Part shown: positions 55,396 to 64,000 of the stretch, piece after piece
How the letters are laid out: every line of letters begins with the position of its first letter
Position numbering within the stretch: position 1 is the stretch's first letter
Source: Roseospira goensis
Lineage (GTDB): Bacteria > Pseudomonadota > Alphaproteobacteria > Rhodospirillales > Rhodospirillaceae
Length of the DNA stretch: 64,000 bases
NCBI RefSeq assembly: GCF_014197795.1
Contig: NZ_JACIGI010000011.1
Coordinates: 62,001-126,000, forward strand
Reading direction: 5' to 3'
Notes under the pieces: generated by a model
The model's input: the letters and a program-made list of their open reading frames with translations, nothing else
Told to the model about the DNA's origin: nothing
Databases searched by the model: none
Position numbers and translations under genes: made by a program

Positions 55396-58300
55396 CTACG
55401 CGCGTGCCTGGCGGGCGCGAACGAACGCTTCGAGGGCCTGCATCTGTTCGTCCGTGGCGTCGATGCGGATGTGGGTGGTGGTGTCGGTGCGGGCCACGAT
55501 GTTGGCGGCCAACGCGTCCCCCTCGCCCATGTCGGGAAGGCGCAGCGTGATCGCCTGACCCCGGGTGCCCTCCACCGAGCGGTCGATGGTGGCCACGCCG
55601 CTGTAGGCCATGCGGTGCAGCGTGCAGGTCCGCTCGGTGCCGTCGCCCAGGTCGACGGTGACCGTCATGTCGATCGGTCGCAGCGCATGGGACTCGCGCT
55701 CGGCCGCGCTGCCGGCCTGGATGATCGCCTCCAACTCGTTCAGCATGTGTTCGACGCGCTGGTGCACCTCCTCGGCGGACTGTTGCACCTCGCGGGCATG
55801 GCGCCCCGTGACCTCGGTGCTCTGCGACAGGTCCTCGATGTTGCGCGAGGCATCCTGCGTGCTGTGGGCCGCCTGTTGGGCGTTCTGGCTGATCTCGCCG
55901 GTGGCGGCCGACTGCTCCTCGACGGCGGCCGAGACGGCGGTGGTGATCTGGTTGATCTCGTCGATCACGCCGACGATGCCCTTGATGGCGGCGACCGCGT
56001 CATTGGTGGCGCCCTGGATGCCGCCGATCTGGGAGGCGATGTCCTCGGTGGCCTTGGCGGTCTGGTTGGCCAGGGTCTTGACCTCGTTGGCGACCACCGC
56101 GAATCCCTTGCCGGCGTCGCCGGCGCGCGCCGCCTCGATCGTCGCGTTCAGGGCCAGCAGGTTGGTCTGCTTGGCGATGTCGCTGATAAGGTCGACCACC
56201 TCGCCGATCTGGCTGGCCGCGTTGGCCAGGCCCTGGATGCGGTCGTTGGTGGATTCGGCCTCGCGCGCCGCGCGGTGGGCGATGTCGGAGGCCCCGTTCA
56301 CCTGGCGGCTGATCTCGGCGATCGACGAGGCCATCTCCTCCGCGGCCGCCGCCACCGCTTCCACGCTGCTCGCGGAGTCCTGCGAGGCCCCCGAGGCGGC
56401 ATCGGCCCCGTGTTCGGTCTGCCCGACCGCCTGGGTCATTTCGACGGCGGCGTCGTGCATGACCTTGGACTGCTGCTGCACGATCCCGATGGCGGCCCGC
56501 ACCTCCTCGTCGAGCGCGTTGGTCAGCGCGAACATCTCGCTGGTCACGCGCCGCGCGTTGCGCCGGTGCTGGGCCTCCTGCTCGGCCTGCATGGTCTCGA
56601 TCTTCTGGCTGTTCTCCTTGAACACCTCGACGGTCGTCGCGATGGCGCCGATTTCGTCGCGCCGCGCCCGCCCCGGGACCTCCACCGTCAAATCGTTGTT
56701 GGCCAGGCGCTGCATCGCCGTGGTGATGGCGGTCAGCGGGCGGGTGATGGAGCGACCGATCAGGAGCGCCACGCCGACCCCCAGGACCAGCGCCAGGAAG
56801 GCGCCCCAGACCAGCAGGTCCTGCGCGAACAGGCGATCGGCGTCGGCCTGCGCCAGGGCGGCGGCGTGGGCGTCGTGCAGGGCGTCCTCCAGCGCCGCCC
56901 GGGCCTCCTCCATGCCGGCGGTGGCGCTCTCGATGGCGCGGGTGTTGCGCACCAGATCCTCGAAGGTGCCGGCCAGGGCTTGCAGCGTGTCACCGAACGC
57001 GGCCTTGAGGCCGTCCACGTTCCAGGGGTCGGTCTCGGCGACCCGCGCGACCAGGGCGTCGCGCGCGGCGGCGAGGGCGTCCAGGGCCGCCCGCACGCGG
57101 TCGGGGGAGACCGCCTGCGGATCGTCGATGAAGCCGAGGATGCCGTCCTTGGCGCTCTCGGCGGCGCCGCGCAGGTCGTCGGCCGCGTTGATGGTGCGTT
57201 GCGCGACGTCGAGGGTCCGGAAGGCGCGCGTGGTGGCCGTCAGCGCCTGATCGGCCATCACGTTGGCGGCCTCGACCGCCAGATCGGCGGTGGCGTCCAG
57301 CTCGCCCAGGGCCGCGTGCAACTGCTGCTCGGCGGCAAGGCCGGTCGTGTCCGCGTCCGCCTCCTTGGCGGCCAGGTCGAACAGGTGTTCCAGTGCGCGG
57401 CGATAGTCCTGCGTGGCCTGCGAGACCTGCCCGACCAGCGTGGCGGTGGGGCCACCGTCGGCCGCCCGACGCAGCGACAGCGTGGTCATGAACAGGCCCC
57501 GGGTGGCGGTTCCGGCGGCCTCGGCATCGGCGGCATCGCCGGTGCGCAGGAAGCGCTGCTCCAGGGCGCGGACCCGGGCCGCCGTGGTGTCCAGGTCCGC
57601 CAGCATCAGTTGGAGGTCGGTCAGGGTGTTCAGGACGGCGCGGCTGACCACGTTCTCGCGCGCCGCCGCCAGACGCGCGCGCTGATAGCGCATCAGCCGC
57701 TCCACCCTGCCGGCCAGGGCCTCCGAGGCCGTGGCCATCTCGGCGCGGGTGTCGGCCCTCTGGGCGGCCAGGGCGCGCTGGTCGGAGCGGGCGGTGTCGT
57801 AGAGCGCGAAGGCCGCCTCCAGCGAGGCCATGGTCATCACCAGGGTTTCCCGCTCGATGGCGTCGATCTGGTTGACCGCGGCAAGCAGGGGGCGCAGGCC
57901 CGCCGCCAGGCTCTGGATGGCGGCGCGGGCCTCCTCGGCACGCGCATCGGTGTTGGTCCGTCGATAGCCCTCGACGGCGAGCATGACCGCATGCACCGTG
58001 TCGCCGACGTTGCGGGCGGTCCCCAGAAGGGCGTCGGCCTGGTCGCGGTCGGCGACGGCCTCGTTGGCGTTCTCGCGGGCCTCGACCAGACGCTGGGCGC
58101 GCTCGGCCACCACGTCGTCGATGATCGCGCGCACCTCGTCGTCGACGCGAATCACGGCCGTGGTGGCCGCCGCCACGGCCGTCTGGTTGTCGACATAGCT
58201 CCGGTGGTTCTCCGCGTAAGCGGTGGTGGCGGCGCGCGCGGCCTCGACCTGGTCGCGCAGTTCCGGCCGGAGCGCCAGCACGTCCAGGTGCTCCTCGATG

Positions 58301-58530
58301 GCGGCGAGCCCCTGGGCCACCTCGGCGGCGGCCGCGTCGGTTTGTCCCAGGCGGCCGCGCAGCTCGTGCTTGACGGTCACGCCCAGGCGGACCAGCGCCG
58401 TCAGGCTGGCGCGTTCGGTGTCGAACCCGGCGTTGCTCTGTTCCAGGGCGCGCCAGCCGACAACCGCAACCGCGATGGTCAACAGGAGGACGACGACGAA
58501 TCCGGTCAGGATGCGGAATGAAACGGTCAC
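55396..58530 (-). CDS. Methyl-accepting chemotaxis protein with C-terminal PilZ-like domain
   Basis: Membrane chemoreceptor of 1044 residues. Helix 1 at about 7-27, a long all-helical periplasmic sensor (30-565, heptad-rich, containing several four-helix bundle repeats) and helix 2 at about 568-590 ([18 protein letters not shown]). A HAMP linker (590-645) and the signalling domain (about 690-925) follow. The tip, with [41 protein letters not shown] (given by its pieces [20 protein letters not shown] and [11 protein letters not shown]), is perfect. After it, residues 945-1040 resemble PilZ ([14 protein letters not shown] and [15 protein letters not shown]), although the D/N-x-S-x-x-G motif is degenerate. 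The next gene upstream encodes a Cache-type periplasmic protein. Confidence 0.93.
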   Translation of the reverse strand: MTVSFRILTGFVVVLLLTIAVAVVGWRALEQSNAGFDTERASLTALVRLGVTVKHELRGRLGQTDAAAAEVAQGLAAIEEHLDVLALRPELRDQVEAARAATTAYAENHRSYVDNQTAVAAATTAVIRVDDEVRAIIDDVVAERAQRLVEARENANEAVADRDQADALLGTARNVGDTVHAVMLAVEGYRRTNTDARAEEARAAIQSLAAGLRPLLAAVNQIDAIERETLVMTMASLEAAFALYDTARSDQRALAAQRADTRAEMATASEALAGRVERLMRYQRARLAAARENVVSRAVLNTLTDLQLMLADLDTTAARVRALEQRFLRTGDAADAEAAGTATRGLFMTTLSLRRAADGGPTATLVGQVSQATQDYRRALEHLFDLAAKEADADTTGLAAEQQLHAALGELDATADLAVEAANVMADQALTATTRAFRTLDVAQRTINAADDLRGAAESAKDGILGFIDDPQAVSPDRVRAALDALAAARDALVARVAETDPWNVDGLKAAFGDTLQALAGTFEDLVRNTRAIESATAGMEEARAALEDALHDAHAAALAQADADRLFAQDLLVWGAFLALVLGVGVALLIGRSITRPLTAITTAMQRLANNDLTVEVPGRARRDEIGAIATTVEVFKENSQKIETMQAEQEAQHRRNARRVTSEMFALTNALDEEVRAAIGIVQQQSKVMHDAAVEMTQAVGQTEHGADAASGASQDSASSVEAVAAAAEEMASSIAEISRQVNGASDIAHRAAREAESTNDRIQGLANAASQIGEVVDLISDIAKQTNLLALNATIEAARAGDAGKGFAVVANEVKTLANQTAKATEDIASQIGGIQGATNDAVAAIKGIVGVIDEINQITTAVSAAVEEQSAATGEISQNAQQAAHSTQDASRNIEDLSQSTEVTGRHAREVQQSAEEVHQRVEHMLNELEAIIQAGSAAERESHALRPIDMTVTVDLGDGTERTCTLHRMAYSGVATIDRSVEGTRGQAITLRLPDMGEGDALAANIVARTDTTTHIRIDATDEQMQALEAFVRARQARA

Positions 58531-58691
58531 GGGAAAGACGTCCTGTCTGGTCGGTCGGATCGAAGACGTGGGGTCTCCCGTCCGCCCGCGTCACGCGCGG
58601 CCGACGCGGCCCGCGCGCGCTGGCGCGGGCGGTCGAGTGAGCCGTCGCATCGGCCTTGGCGGAGGGAGACCAGGTGGGCGGCGGGGCGGTC

Positions 58692-59294
58692 TCAGAACAG
58701 GTTCTCGACGTTCACCCCGACGGTGATGGCGCCGATCGGCTCGCCGGTCTCCGGATCGACGAGGGTACGGCTGACCTGCGACAGGAAGGCTTCGCTGCTG
58801 TCGTCGAACTCGACCGCGTCGACGAACAAGGCGTCCGGGCCGGCCTGGAAGGTCTTCTGCCATTTGTCCTCGTCCCCCTGCCAATAGTCAGAGGTGACGT
58901 CGGACTGGCCCACGTTGAGCCCCCGATTGTCCATCACGAACATCTCGGAGACGAGGCCCTCCATGGCCGCCTTCTTCTCGCCGAGGTAGGCCGACAGCGG
59001 CGTCGCCATCACCCGCTCGATCAGCGGACCACCCCCGGCCTCCGCCTCGCGTCGCCACTGCTGGTCAAGGCTTTCGATGGCGGCCGCGTCGAGGTCGGCA
59101 TGCTCGGTGTTCTGCGCCTTCACGGCGGCGACGACCGTGTCGTCCGACAGCCAGGGCGTGACCTGCTCGGCCATCAGGCGCTCAAGCTGGGGCCGGAATT
59201 CGTTCTCGGCCGCCTGGGTGGCGGGAGCGGTGGCCAGGGCCAGGCCCAGGGCCGCGACGGAGGCCAGCGCGCCGGCCGACAGGAGTGTCCGCAT
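58692..59294 (-). CDS. Periplasmic Cache/PDC-type sensor protein, stand-alone
   Basis: A 200-residue secreted protein. Its signal peptide (about 1-28, ending ATQAAEN) is followed by a helical lead and a PAS-like Cache fold. The fold shows LVSEMFVMDNRGLNVGQSDVTSDYWQGDEDKW (about 130-161, quoted in pieces EMFVMDNRGLNVGQSD and DYWQGDEDKWQ) and then LSQVSRTLVDPETGEPIGAITVGVN, typical of the last strands of single Cache domains. There is no membrane helix or signalling domain. It lies 161 bp upstream of the chemoreceptor gene on the same strand. A role as ligand-binding partner for it is inferred from position. GAGGGGGAA precedes the ATG at 59294. Confidence 0.84.
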   Translation of the reverse strand: MRTLLSAGALASVAALGLALATAPATQAAENEFRPQLERLMAEQVTPWLSDDTVVAAVKAQNTEHADLDAAAIESLDQQWRREAEAGGGPLIERVMATPLSAYLGEKKAAMEGLVSEMFVMDNRGLNVGQSDVTSDYWQGDEDKWQKTFQAGPDALFVDAVEFDDSSEAFLSQVSRTLVDPETGEPIGAITVGVNVENLF

Positions 59295-59628
59295 GGTCAG
59301 TTTTCCCCCTCTGAGCCGCGGTGACGCCTGTGGACGTCGATGGTGCGGGCCGCGCCGACCGGGAAGGTCGGACGGGGCCGCCCGGGGCGTCACCGCCTGT
59401 TATTGCCGTGACACGAGCACAGGGTCCCGGCGTTGTAAAGACGCCCATCGGTAGATATAACTGCGTAGAAGTTGAGAGAGCCGGAAGGGTCGCGTTTTGG
59501 AGATTGTTGGGTACGGTGCTGGACCCGGTCGGGTCGGCGCCGGTCCGGCCCCGCCCGGTCGGTCTGAAGGCGAAACGAGGGGGAGGGGCGGTGAGGGGCG
59601 GCGAGGCGTGCCGAACCACCCGGTCCGA
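59295..59628. other. 334-bp gap between the DUF3426 and Cache-protein genes
   Basis: No gene. The stretch 59430-59475 is AT-rich (TAGATATAACTGCG on the plus strand) and probably contains the promoter for the minus-strand Cache/chemoreceptor pair, but no -35/-10 pair of acceptable spacing was found. Confidence 0.45.
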
Positions 59629-60753
59629 TCAGCCCGCGGGGCCGTTCGGCCCGGTGTCCGGGGCGGGCGCCCGCTCATCCGACGTCGCCGCGCCGCCGGT
59701 CGCGGGCGGGGTCATGATCGGCGCCGGCGGCCGGGCAGTGAAGGCGACCTCGATGGCCACCGCCTCGGGCAGGCGGTTGCGCAGGGTCATGCGGAAGTTG
59801 GTGGTCTCGGCCGGGGCCAGCGTGTCGGTGGGCGGCGGCGCGGTCATCTGCTGGACCATGTCGCCGTCGGCGTCGTTGAGCGTCAGGCGCAGGGCCGGCA
59901 CCGGCCGCGCGATCTCGCTGACGTTGGTGATGAAGCCGCGCACCACTAGGACTTCGGCATCCTCGACGATCTCGCGCGTCGGCACCACGTTCTCCAGCTT
60001 GAGGCCCAGCCCCGGCCGGCTCAGCGGAATGCCGAGCGCCCGGTAGGCCGTCTCGGCCTCGGGGACGACCCCGACAACACTGTCGCGCAGGAAGTAGAGG
60101 CCACCGGTCACGCCCGCCAGAAGCACCACCACGGCCATCAGCCAGGAGGCCCAGGCCGGTGGCCGGCGCCGCCCGCGACCGGCATCAAGCCGGTTGCGCA
60201 GGACGCCGGGCAGGTCGTCGTCGTCGCCGAAGTCGTCGGGCTCCGCCGTGCCCCGGTTTCGGCCGGAGCGCTCGCGCTCCTGACTCTCCAGTCGGGCCAG
60301 GATGTCGTCGAAGTCCGGGCCGTCGTCGTCGTCGCCGTCGCCGTCGCTGTCCCAGCCCGGCGCCGCGCCGCCGCCCGCCGGGGCCTTGTCCATCGGCACC
60401 AGATCGCCGGGGCCGCCATCCAGAAGGGTGCGGCCACGTCCCGGTGCCAGGGTCTCCTGGACCGGAGTCTCCTTTACCGGAGTCTCCTTTACCGGACTCT
60501 GGGGCTGAGTCGCCTCGGTGCCGTCGGTCGCGTCGTCCGTCGCCCGAGCCTGGAGATGCTCGGCCAGCGGTCCGTGGTCGCGCGCCGCTCCGGGCGCGCG
60601 TGCCGGGGCTGTCGCGTCGGCCGCCGGGGCCTCGGGCGGGGCCTGATGCCAGCGGTGGCCACAGCGGGCGCACTTCAGGGTGCGTCCGGTCGGGCCGAGC
60701 GCCTCGTCCGGGACGCTGAACCGGGTGGCGCAATGCGGACAGGAGATTTTCAT
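59629..60753 (-). CDS. MJ0042 zinc-ribbon / DUF3426 membrane protein
   Basis: A 374-residue protein with an N-terminal zinc ribbon (C5, C8, C28, C31 in CPHC and CARC). A long disordered acidic region follows (40-205, including a triple PVKET/PVQET repeat and an Asp-rich GDGDDDDGPDFDD stretch). One membrane helix lies at about 208-232, and a C-terminal beta DUF3426 domain contains LVVRGFITNVSEIARPVPALRL. Function unknown. Such genes sit beside ftsE-ftsX in many alphaproteobacteria, here divergently. A very good promoter ends about 33 bp before the start codon. Confidence 0.88.
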   Translation of the reverse strand: MKISCPHCATRFSVPDEALGPTGRTLKCARCGHRWHQAPPEAPAADATAPARAPGAARDHGPLAEHLQARATDDATDGTEATQPQSPVKETPVKETPVQETLAPGRGRTLLDGGPGDLVPMDKAPAGGGAAPGWDSDGDGDDDDGPDFDDILARLESQERERSGRNRGTAEPDDFGDDDDLPGVLRNRLDAGRGRRRPPAWASWLMAVVVLLAGVTGGLYFLRDSVVGVVPEAETAYRALGIPLSRPGLGLKLENVVPTREIVEDAEVLVVRGFITNVSEIARPVPALRLTLNDADGDMVQQMTAPPPTDTLAPAETTNFRMTLRNRLPEAVAIEVAFTARPPAPIMTPPATGGAATSDERAPAPDTGPNGPAG

Positions 60754-60785
60754 GCGGCCATCGGTTGGCGTCGAAAGCTATGATC

Positions 60786-60814
60786 GTTATAGAACCTGCC
60801 GGGAACGGGCACAA
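60786..60814 (-). promoter_or_regulatory. Sigma-70-type promoter of the DUF3426 gene
   Basis: On the minus strand TTGTGC (60814-60809), a 17-bp spacer and TATAAC (60791-60786) precede the start codon at 60753. This is the best sigma-70 match noticed in the window. The 150-bp intergenic region must also serve the divergent ftsE. Confidence 0.65.
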
Positions 60815-60903
60815 GCAAGCGGGCGCGGGGACCGGCCCGCGGCGGCCCTGACGGCGGGACCCGGCACCCGGCGCCCAGCAGAGCGGGGGACCCATCACCT
60901 GCC

Positions 60904-61665
60904 ATGACCCCAGCCATGCGTGACGACACCGACCCCTGGTGGGATCACGACGACCCCGGCGTCGAGACCGTGGTGCGGTTCGACCACGTGGGCCTGCGCT
61001 ACGACCTTGGGCCGGAGGTGTTCCGCGACATCACCTTCGCGTTGCCCACCGGCTCGTTCCATTTCCTCACCGGCGGCTCGGGGGCCGGAAAGTCGTCTGT
61101 GCTCGGGTTGTGCTACCTGGCGTTGCGCCCGACCCGCGGGGCCGTGACCCTGTTCGGCCACGAGGTCACGCGCGCGCCGCGGTCGGTGCTGCCGCGGCTG
61201 CGCCGCCGCATGGGGGTGGTGTTCCAGGACTTTCGCTTGATCAACCACCTCTCGGCCATGGACAATGTGGCCCTGCCCCTGCGCGTGGCGGGAGTCGGCG
61301 AGGGCGCCATCCGCCGCCACGTGCCGGAGCTGTTGGCCTGGGTCGGGCTGGCCGATCACCTGGACGCGCGCCCGCCCACCCTGTCCGGCGGCCAGAAGCA
61401 GCGGGTCGCCATTGCCCGCGCGGTCATCAACCGGCCCGACCTGCTGCTGGCGGACGAGCCGACGGGCAACGTCGACGACCGCATCGCCATGCGGCTGCTG
61501 CACCTGTTCGAGGAGCTGAACAAGATGGGCACTACGGTGCTGATCGCCACCCACAACGAGCAGCTCGTGGGCCGCTTTCCCTATCCCCGCCTGCACCTGG
61601 AGGACGGCCGTCTGACCTGGCACGCTCCCGAGGCGGCGCCCCTGGCGCCGCCGCCGGCGGGGTGA
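60904..61665 (+). CDS. ftsE: Cell division ATP-binding protein FtsE
   Basis: Cytosolic ATPase of the FtsEX complex, which controls peptidoglycan hydrolases at the septum, 253 residues. Walker A GGSGAGKSS at 57-65, MGVVFQDFRLINHLSAMDNVALPL-type Q loop (about 101-124), signature LSGGQKQR and Walker B LLLADEPTGNVD. It has a 25-residue acidic N-terminal extension (DDTDPWWDHDDPGVETV) not seen in E. coli FtsE; an alternative start at the ATG in MRDD lies four codons in. It is followed 25 bp later by ftsX. Confidence 0.93.
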   Translation: MTPAMRDDTDPWWDHDDPGVETVVRFDHVGLRYDLGPEVFRDITFALPTGSFHFLTGGSGAGKSSVLGLCYLALRPTRGAVTLFGHEVTRAPRSVLPRLRRRMGVVFQDFRLINHLSAMDNVALPLRVAGVGEGAIRRHVPELLAWVGLADHLDARPPTLSGGQKQRVAIARAVINRPDLLLADEPTGNVDDRIAMRLLHLFEELNKMGTTVLIATHNEQLVGRFPYPRLHLEDGRLTWHAPEAAPLAPPPAG

Positions 61666-61690
61666 GGCGCGCCGATCGGAGGCCGGCCCC

Positions 61691-62587
61691 GTGATGCGCA
61701 CCGACCTGCCCCTGGCCCGCGACCGCGCCGCCGTCCTGGTTCCCGTGCTGGTCGGGATCATGGTGTTCCTGGCCGTGCTGGCCGGGGCCGGGGCGCTGGC
61801 CCTGGACAACGTGCTGGACCGCTGGAAGCGGGACGTTTCCGGCAGCCTGACCGCCCAGGTGCCGCCGGTGCCCGGGATCGGCGAGGCGGCGCGCGCCGCC
61901 ACCGACGACCGGGTGGCGCGGGCCGTGGCGGCGCTGCGCGCCCAGCCGGGCGTGGCGGCGGTGCGGGCGCTGGACCGGGGGGAACTGACGGCCCTGGTGG
62001 AACCCTGGATCGGCAGCGGGGCGCTGTTGCAGGACCTGCCGATGCCGCGCCTGATCGACATCACCCTGCGTCCCGGGGCCGTCGATCGCGTCGATCCGGC
62101 GGCGATGGCGGCGGCGCTGCGGGCGGCCGTGCCGGAGGCGACGCTGGACGAGCACCGGCTGTGGCTGGCGCGGCTGATGGACCTCGGCGAGGCCATCGGC
62201 GGGCTGGCGCTGGCGGTGGTGCTGGTGGTGGGCGCGGCGACGGCGGTCGCGGTGGTGCACGCCACCCGGGCCGGCCTGGCGGTGCACCGGCCGGTGATCG
62301 AGATCCTGCACATGATCGGGGCCCAGGACGAATACATCGCGCGCCAGTTCGCGGGCCATGCGCTGCTTCAGGGGTTGAAAGGCGGGCTGGGCGGATTCAT
62401 GCTGGCCATCCCGGCGCTGGCCGGGGTCGGCCTGCTGGCGGACCGCATCGAGGGCGGTCTGGTGCCGCGCGTGGGGCTGTCGCCGCTCGACTGGGCCGTC
62501 CTGATGCTGCTCCCGCTGGGGGCCGCCGCGCTGGCCATGCTGACCGCCCGCCTGACGGTGCTGCACACCCTGGCCCGCATGCCGTGA
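61691..62587 (+). CDS. ftsX: Cell division protein FtsX
   Basis: Membrane subunit of FtsEX, 298 residues with four helices: about 20-42, 170-195, 222-250 and 265-290. The periplasmic loop contains VAALRAQPGVAAVRALDRGE, as usual. The cytoplasmic/membrane C-terminus has HRPVIEILHMIGAQDEYIARQFAGHALLQG, quoted here as VIEILHMIGAQDEYIARQF, the FtsX hallmark. GTG at 61691 and ATG at 61694 are both possible; GGAGG fits either. The end overlaps the next gene if that uses its GTG. Confidence 0.93.
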   Translation: MMRTDLPLARDRAAVLVPVLVGIMVFLAVLAGAGALALDNVLDRWKRDVSGSLTAQVPPVPGIGEAARAATDDRVARAVAALRAQPGVAAVRALDRGELTALVEPWIGSGALLQDLPMPRLIDITLRPGAVDRVDPAAMAAALRAAVPEATLDEHRLWLARLMDLGEAIGGLALAVVLVVGAATAVAVVHATRAGLAVHRPVIEILHMIGAQDEYIARQFAGHALLQGLKGGLGGFMLAIPALAGVGLLADRIEGGLVPRVGLSPLDWAVLMLLPLGAAALAMLTARLTVLHTLARMP

Positions 62588-62595
62588 CGCCGCTC

Positions 62596-63264
62596 ATGAC
62601 AGGGTCCGCCGTGGCACGCCCGATCTTTCGCTCCCTGACTGTCCGGGTCGTCCTGGTCCTGGCGCCGCCGCTGCTGCTGGCGGTCGCCTGGGTGGGGGGG
62701 CTGGTGTGGTACGCGGCGGCCATCCCGGTGCCCGAGACCGACGCGGCCGGCCGCCGGGCCGACGCCATCGTGGTCCTGACCGGGGGCAGCGAGCGGCTGC
62801 GGGCCGGGCTGGAGCTGCTGGAGCGGGGCTTGGGTGGGGTCCTGTTCATCAGTGGCGTGCCGGCCGCGGTGGCCCCGGACGACCTGTGGCGGGCGCTGGC
62901 GCGGGCGCCGTCCCCGGCCGTGGCCGGGCGCGTCGAACTGGGCCACGCCGCCGCCGACACCCTGGGCAACGCCGAGGAGACGGCGGCCTGGGTGCGCCGC
63001 CACGGGGTCCGCACCGTGCGGCTGGTGACGGCGGCCTATCACATGCGCCGCGCGCTGCTGGAGTTCCGGCCGCTGATGCCGGAGGTCCGGCTCATTCCCC
63101 ATCCGGTCTATCCCCCGCACGTCAAGCAGGAGGAGTGGTGGCGCTTCCCCGGCACCGCCAGCCTGCTGGCGAGCGAGTACTCGAAGTATCTGGTGGCGTG
63201 GTTGCGCCTGAACCTGGGGCTGTCCCTGCGCGCGCGCGCCCCTGCCACGGTGGAGTCGTCATGA
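62596..63264 (+). CDS. YdcF-like DUF218 membrane protein
   Basis: A 222-residue protein with one N-terminal helix (about 19-43) and a DUF218 domain. The DUF218 features are ADAIVVLTGGSERLRAGLELL, VLFISGV, TLGNAEETAAWVRRHGVRTVRLVTAAYHMRRALLEF (seen in pieces TLGNAEETAAW and LVTAAYHMRRALLEF) and LIPHPVYP. The family (YdcF, ElyC, SanA) is linked to envelope integrity, biochemical role unknown. A GTG at 62584 overlapping ftsX is an alternative start. It ends with ATGA overlap onto plsC. Confidence 0.86.
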   Translation: MTGSAVARPIFRSLTVRVVLVLAPPLLLAVAWVGGLVWYAAAIPVPETDAAGRRADAIVVLTGGSERLRAGLELLERGLGGVLFISGVPAAVAPDDLWRALARAPSPAVAGRVELGHAAADTLGNAEETAAWVRRHGVRTVRLVTAAYHMRRALLEFRPLMPEVRLIPHPVYPPHVKQEEWWRFPGTASLLASEYSKYLVAWLRLNLGLSLRARAPATVESS

Positions 63265-64000
63265 CGCTGGTCCGATCGGTGCTGTTCAACGTCCTCTATG
63301 TCATCTGGACGGCGGTCCTGGGCGTCCTCTACCTGCCGCTTCTGGCGGCGCCGCGGCGGGTGCTGGTGGCGGCGACCAAGGCGTGGCTGGCCGGTATGCG
63401 ATGGATGGCCTGGCACGTCGCCGGGGTCCGCACGCGGATCGAGGGACGCGAGAACCTCCCGCCAGGGCCGGTGATCGTCGCCGCCAAGCACCAGAGCGCG
63501 CTCGACACGTTCCTGTTCCACGGCCTGCTGGACGATCCGGCCTACGTGCTCAAGCGCGAGCTGTTCCGCATTCCCCTGGTCGGCTGGTACATGAAGGCGA
63601 CCGGCATGATCGGCATCGACCGCGCGGCCGGCGCCCAGGCGCTGCGCGCCATGCTCAAGGCCTGCGGTGAGACCCTGGCCGAGGGTCGGCAGATCATCAT
63701 CTTCCCGGAGGGCACCCGGGTGGCGCCGGGGCGCAGCCTGCCCTACCACCCGGGGGTGGCCGCCCTGTACGCCCGCTTTCCGGACGTGCCGCTGGTGCCG
63801 GTGACGCTCAACACCGGCCTGCTGTGGGGACGCAAGGCGTTCCTCAAGCGTCCGGGCACCGCCACCCTCAAGATCCTGCCGCCGGTGGAGCCGGGACTCG
63901 ACCGGCGGGCGTTCCTGGCGGCCCTGCACGATCGCATCGAAACGGCCGGGGCGGCGTTGCCGGCCCCGACCGGCGGGGAGGATCGGCCTGTGGATAAGTC
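63261..64000 (+). CDS. plsC: 1-acyl-sn-glycerol-3-phosphate acyltransferase PlsC (cut by window edge)
   Basis: Makes phosphatidic acid from lysophosphatidic acid at the inner membrane; 246 residues are visible and the frame is still open at 64000. The N-terminal membrane helix is at about 5-28. The HX4D motif is H77-QSAL-D82 in AAKHQSALDTF, and the acceptor motif FPEGTR is near 142-147, with VPLVPVTLNTG after it. The core domain is complete; only a C-terminal tail is missing. It overlaps the YdcF-like gene by 4 bases. Confidence 0.93.
   Translation, partial: MTLVRSVLFNVLYVIWTAVLGVLYLPLLAAPRRVLVAATKAWLAGMRWMAWHVAGVRTRIEGRENLPPGPVIVAAKHQSALDTFLFHGLLDDPAYVLKRELFRIPLVGWYMKATGMIGIDRAAGAQALRAMLKACGETLAEGRQIIIFPEGTRVAPGRSLPYHPGVAALYARFPDVPLVPVTLNTGLLWGRKAFLKRPGTATLKILPPVEPGLDRRAFLAALHDRIETAGAALPAPTGGEDRPVDK

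Noticed and set aside
59435-59465. Flagellar sigma-28-like promoter (TAAA-N15-ATATAA)
   Set aside because: It points to the plus strand, away from the chemoreceptor and Cache genes, and the -10 does not fit the GCCGATAA consensus.
61356-61556. Small antisense frame within ftsE
   Set aside because: It has no start signals and no domain; it mirrors the Walker B region of ftsE.

Overview
The window is about 64 kb of very GC-rich DNA with dense, high-GC3 genes. Several features point to an alphaproteobacterium, most likely a Rhodospirillales-type organism: the ffh-rpsP-rimM-trmD-rplS order, a DUF3576 lipoprotein, a DUF3426 zinc-ribbon protein next to ftsE-ftsX-plsC, and a rhodoquinone methyltransferase (rquA). 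The taxonomic statement is an inference from gene content; no rRNA or tRNA gene was seen.

Layout. 1-2512: a MacB/LolD-like ABC exporter (permease cut by the window edge). 2742-7205: an aldo/keto reductase, then a copper module with copA on the minus strand and a divergent small SHOCT membrane protein plus cueR, each side preceded by a CueR-type promoter. 7272-17352: one long minus-strand sugar-acid operon, in transcription order gntR, TRAP transporter (P, Q, M), dgoD, an IlvD/Edd dehydratase, dgoA, dgoK, kdgK. 17670-20754: an acyl-ACP thioesterase-like gene and a multi-PAS diguanylate cyclase. 21241-22308: a solitary full-length Cas7e (type I-E CRISPR backbone protein) with no other cas gene and no CRISPR array, preceded by AT-rich DNA carrying two palindromic elements. 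22341-25130: a calcium-ATPase-like P2 pump. 25586-39573: an eight-gene Pel-type exopolysaccharide operon in which the PelA and PelB functions are each split in two and pelC is missing.

39814-50357: mostly housekeeping genes (ffh, rpsP, rimM, trmD, rplS, tgt, a DUF3576 lipoprotein, leuS, lptE, rarD). 50385-55032: a 1020-residue coiled-coil membrane protein, rquA and a COQ10/RatA-like START protein. 55396-59294: a large methyl-accepting chemotaxis protein with a C-terminal PilZ-like tail and a stand-alone periplasmic Cache-type protein. 59629-64000: a DUF3426 protein, divergent from ftsE, ftsX, a YdcF-like protein and plsC (cut by the right edge).

How they may work together. The sugar-acid operon supplies uptake plus two dehydratases and two kinases feeding one aldolase, to give pyruvate and glyceraldehyde-3-phosphate. 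The diguanylate cyclase, the c-di-GMP receptor PelD and possibly the PilZ-tailed chemoreceptor share a c-di-GMP theme (sessile versus motile life), but a functional link is inferred only. The most unusual items are the orphan cas7e and a palindromic repeat of which near-identical cores occur 23 kb apart.
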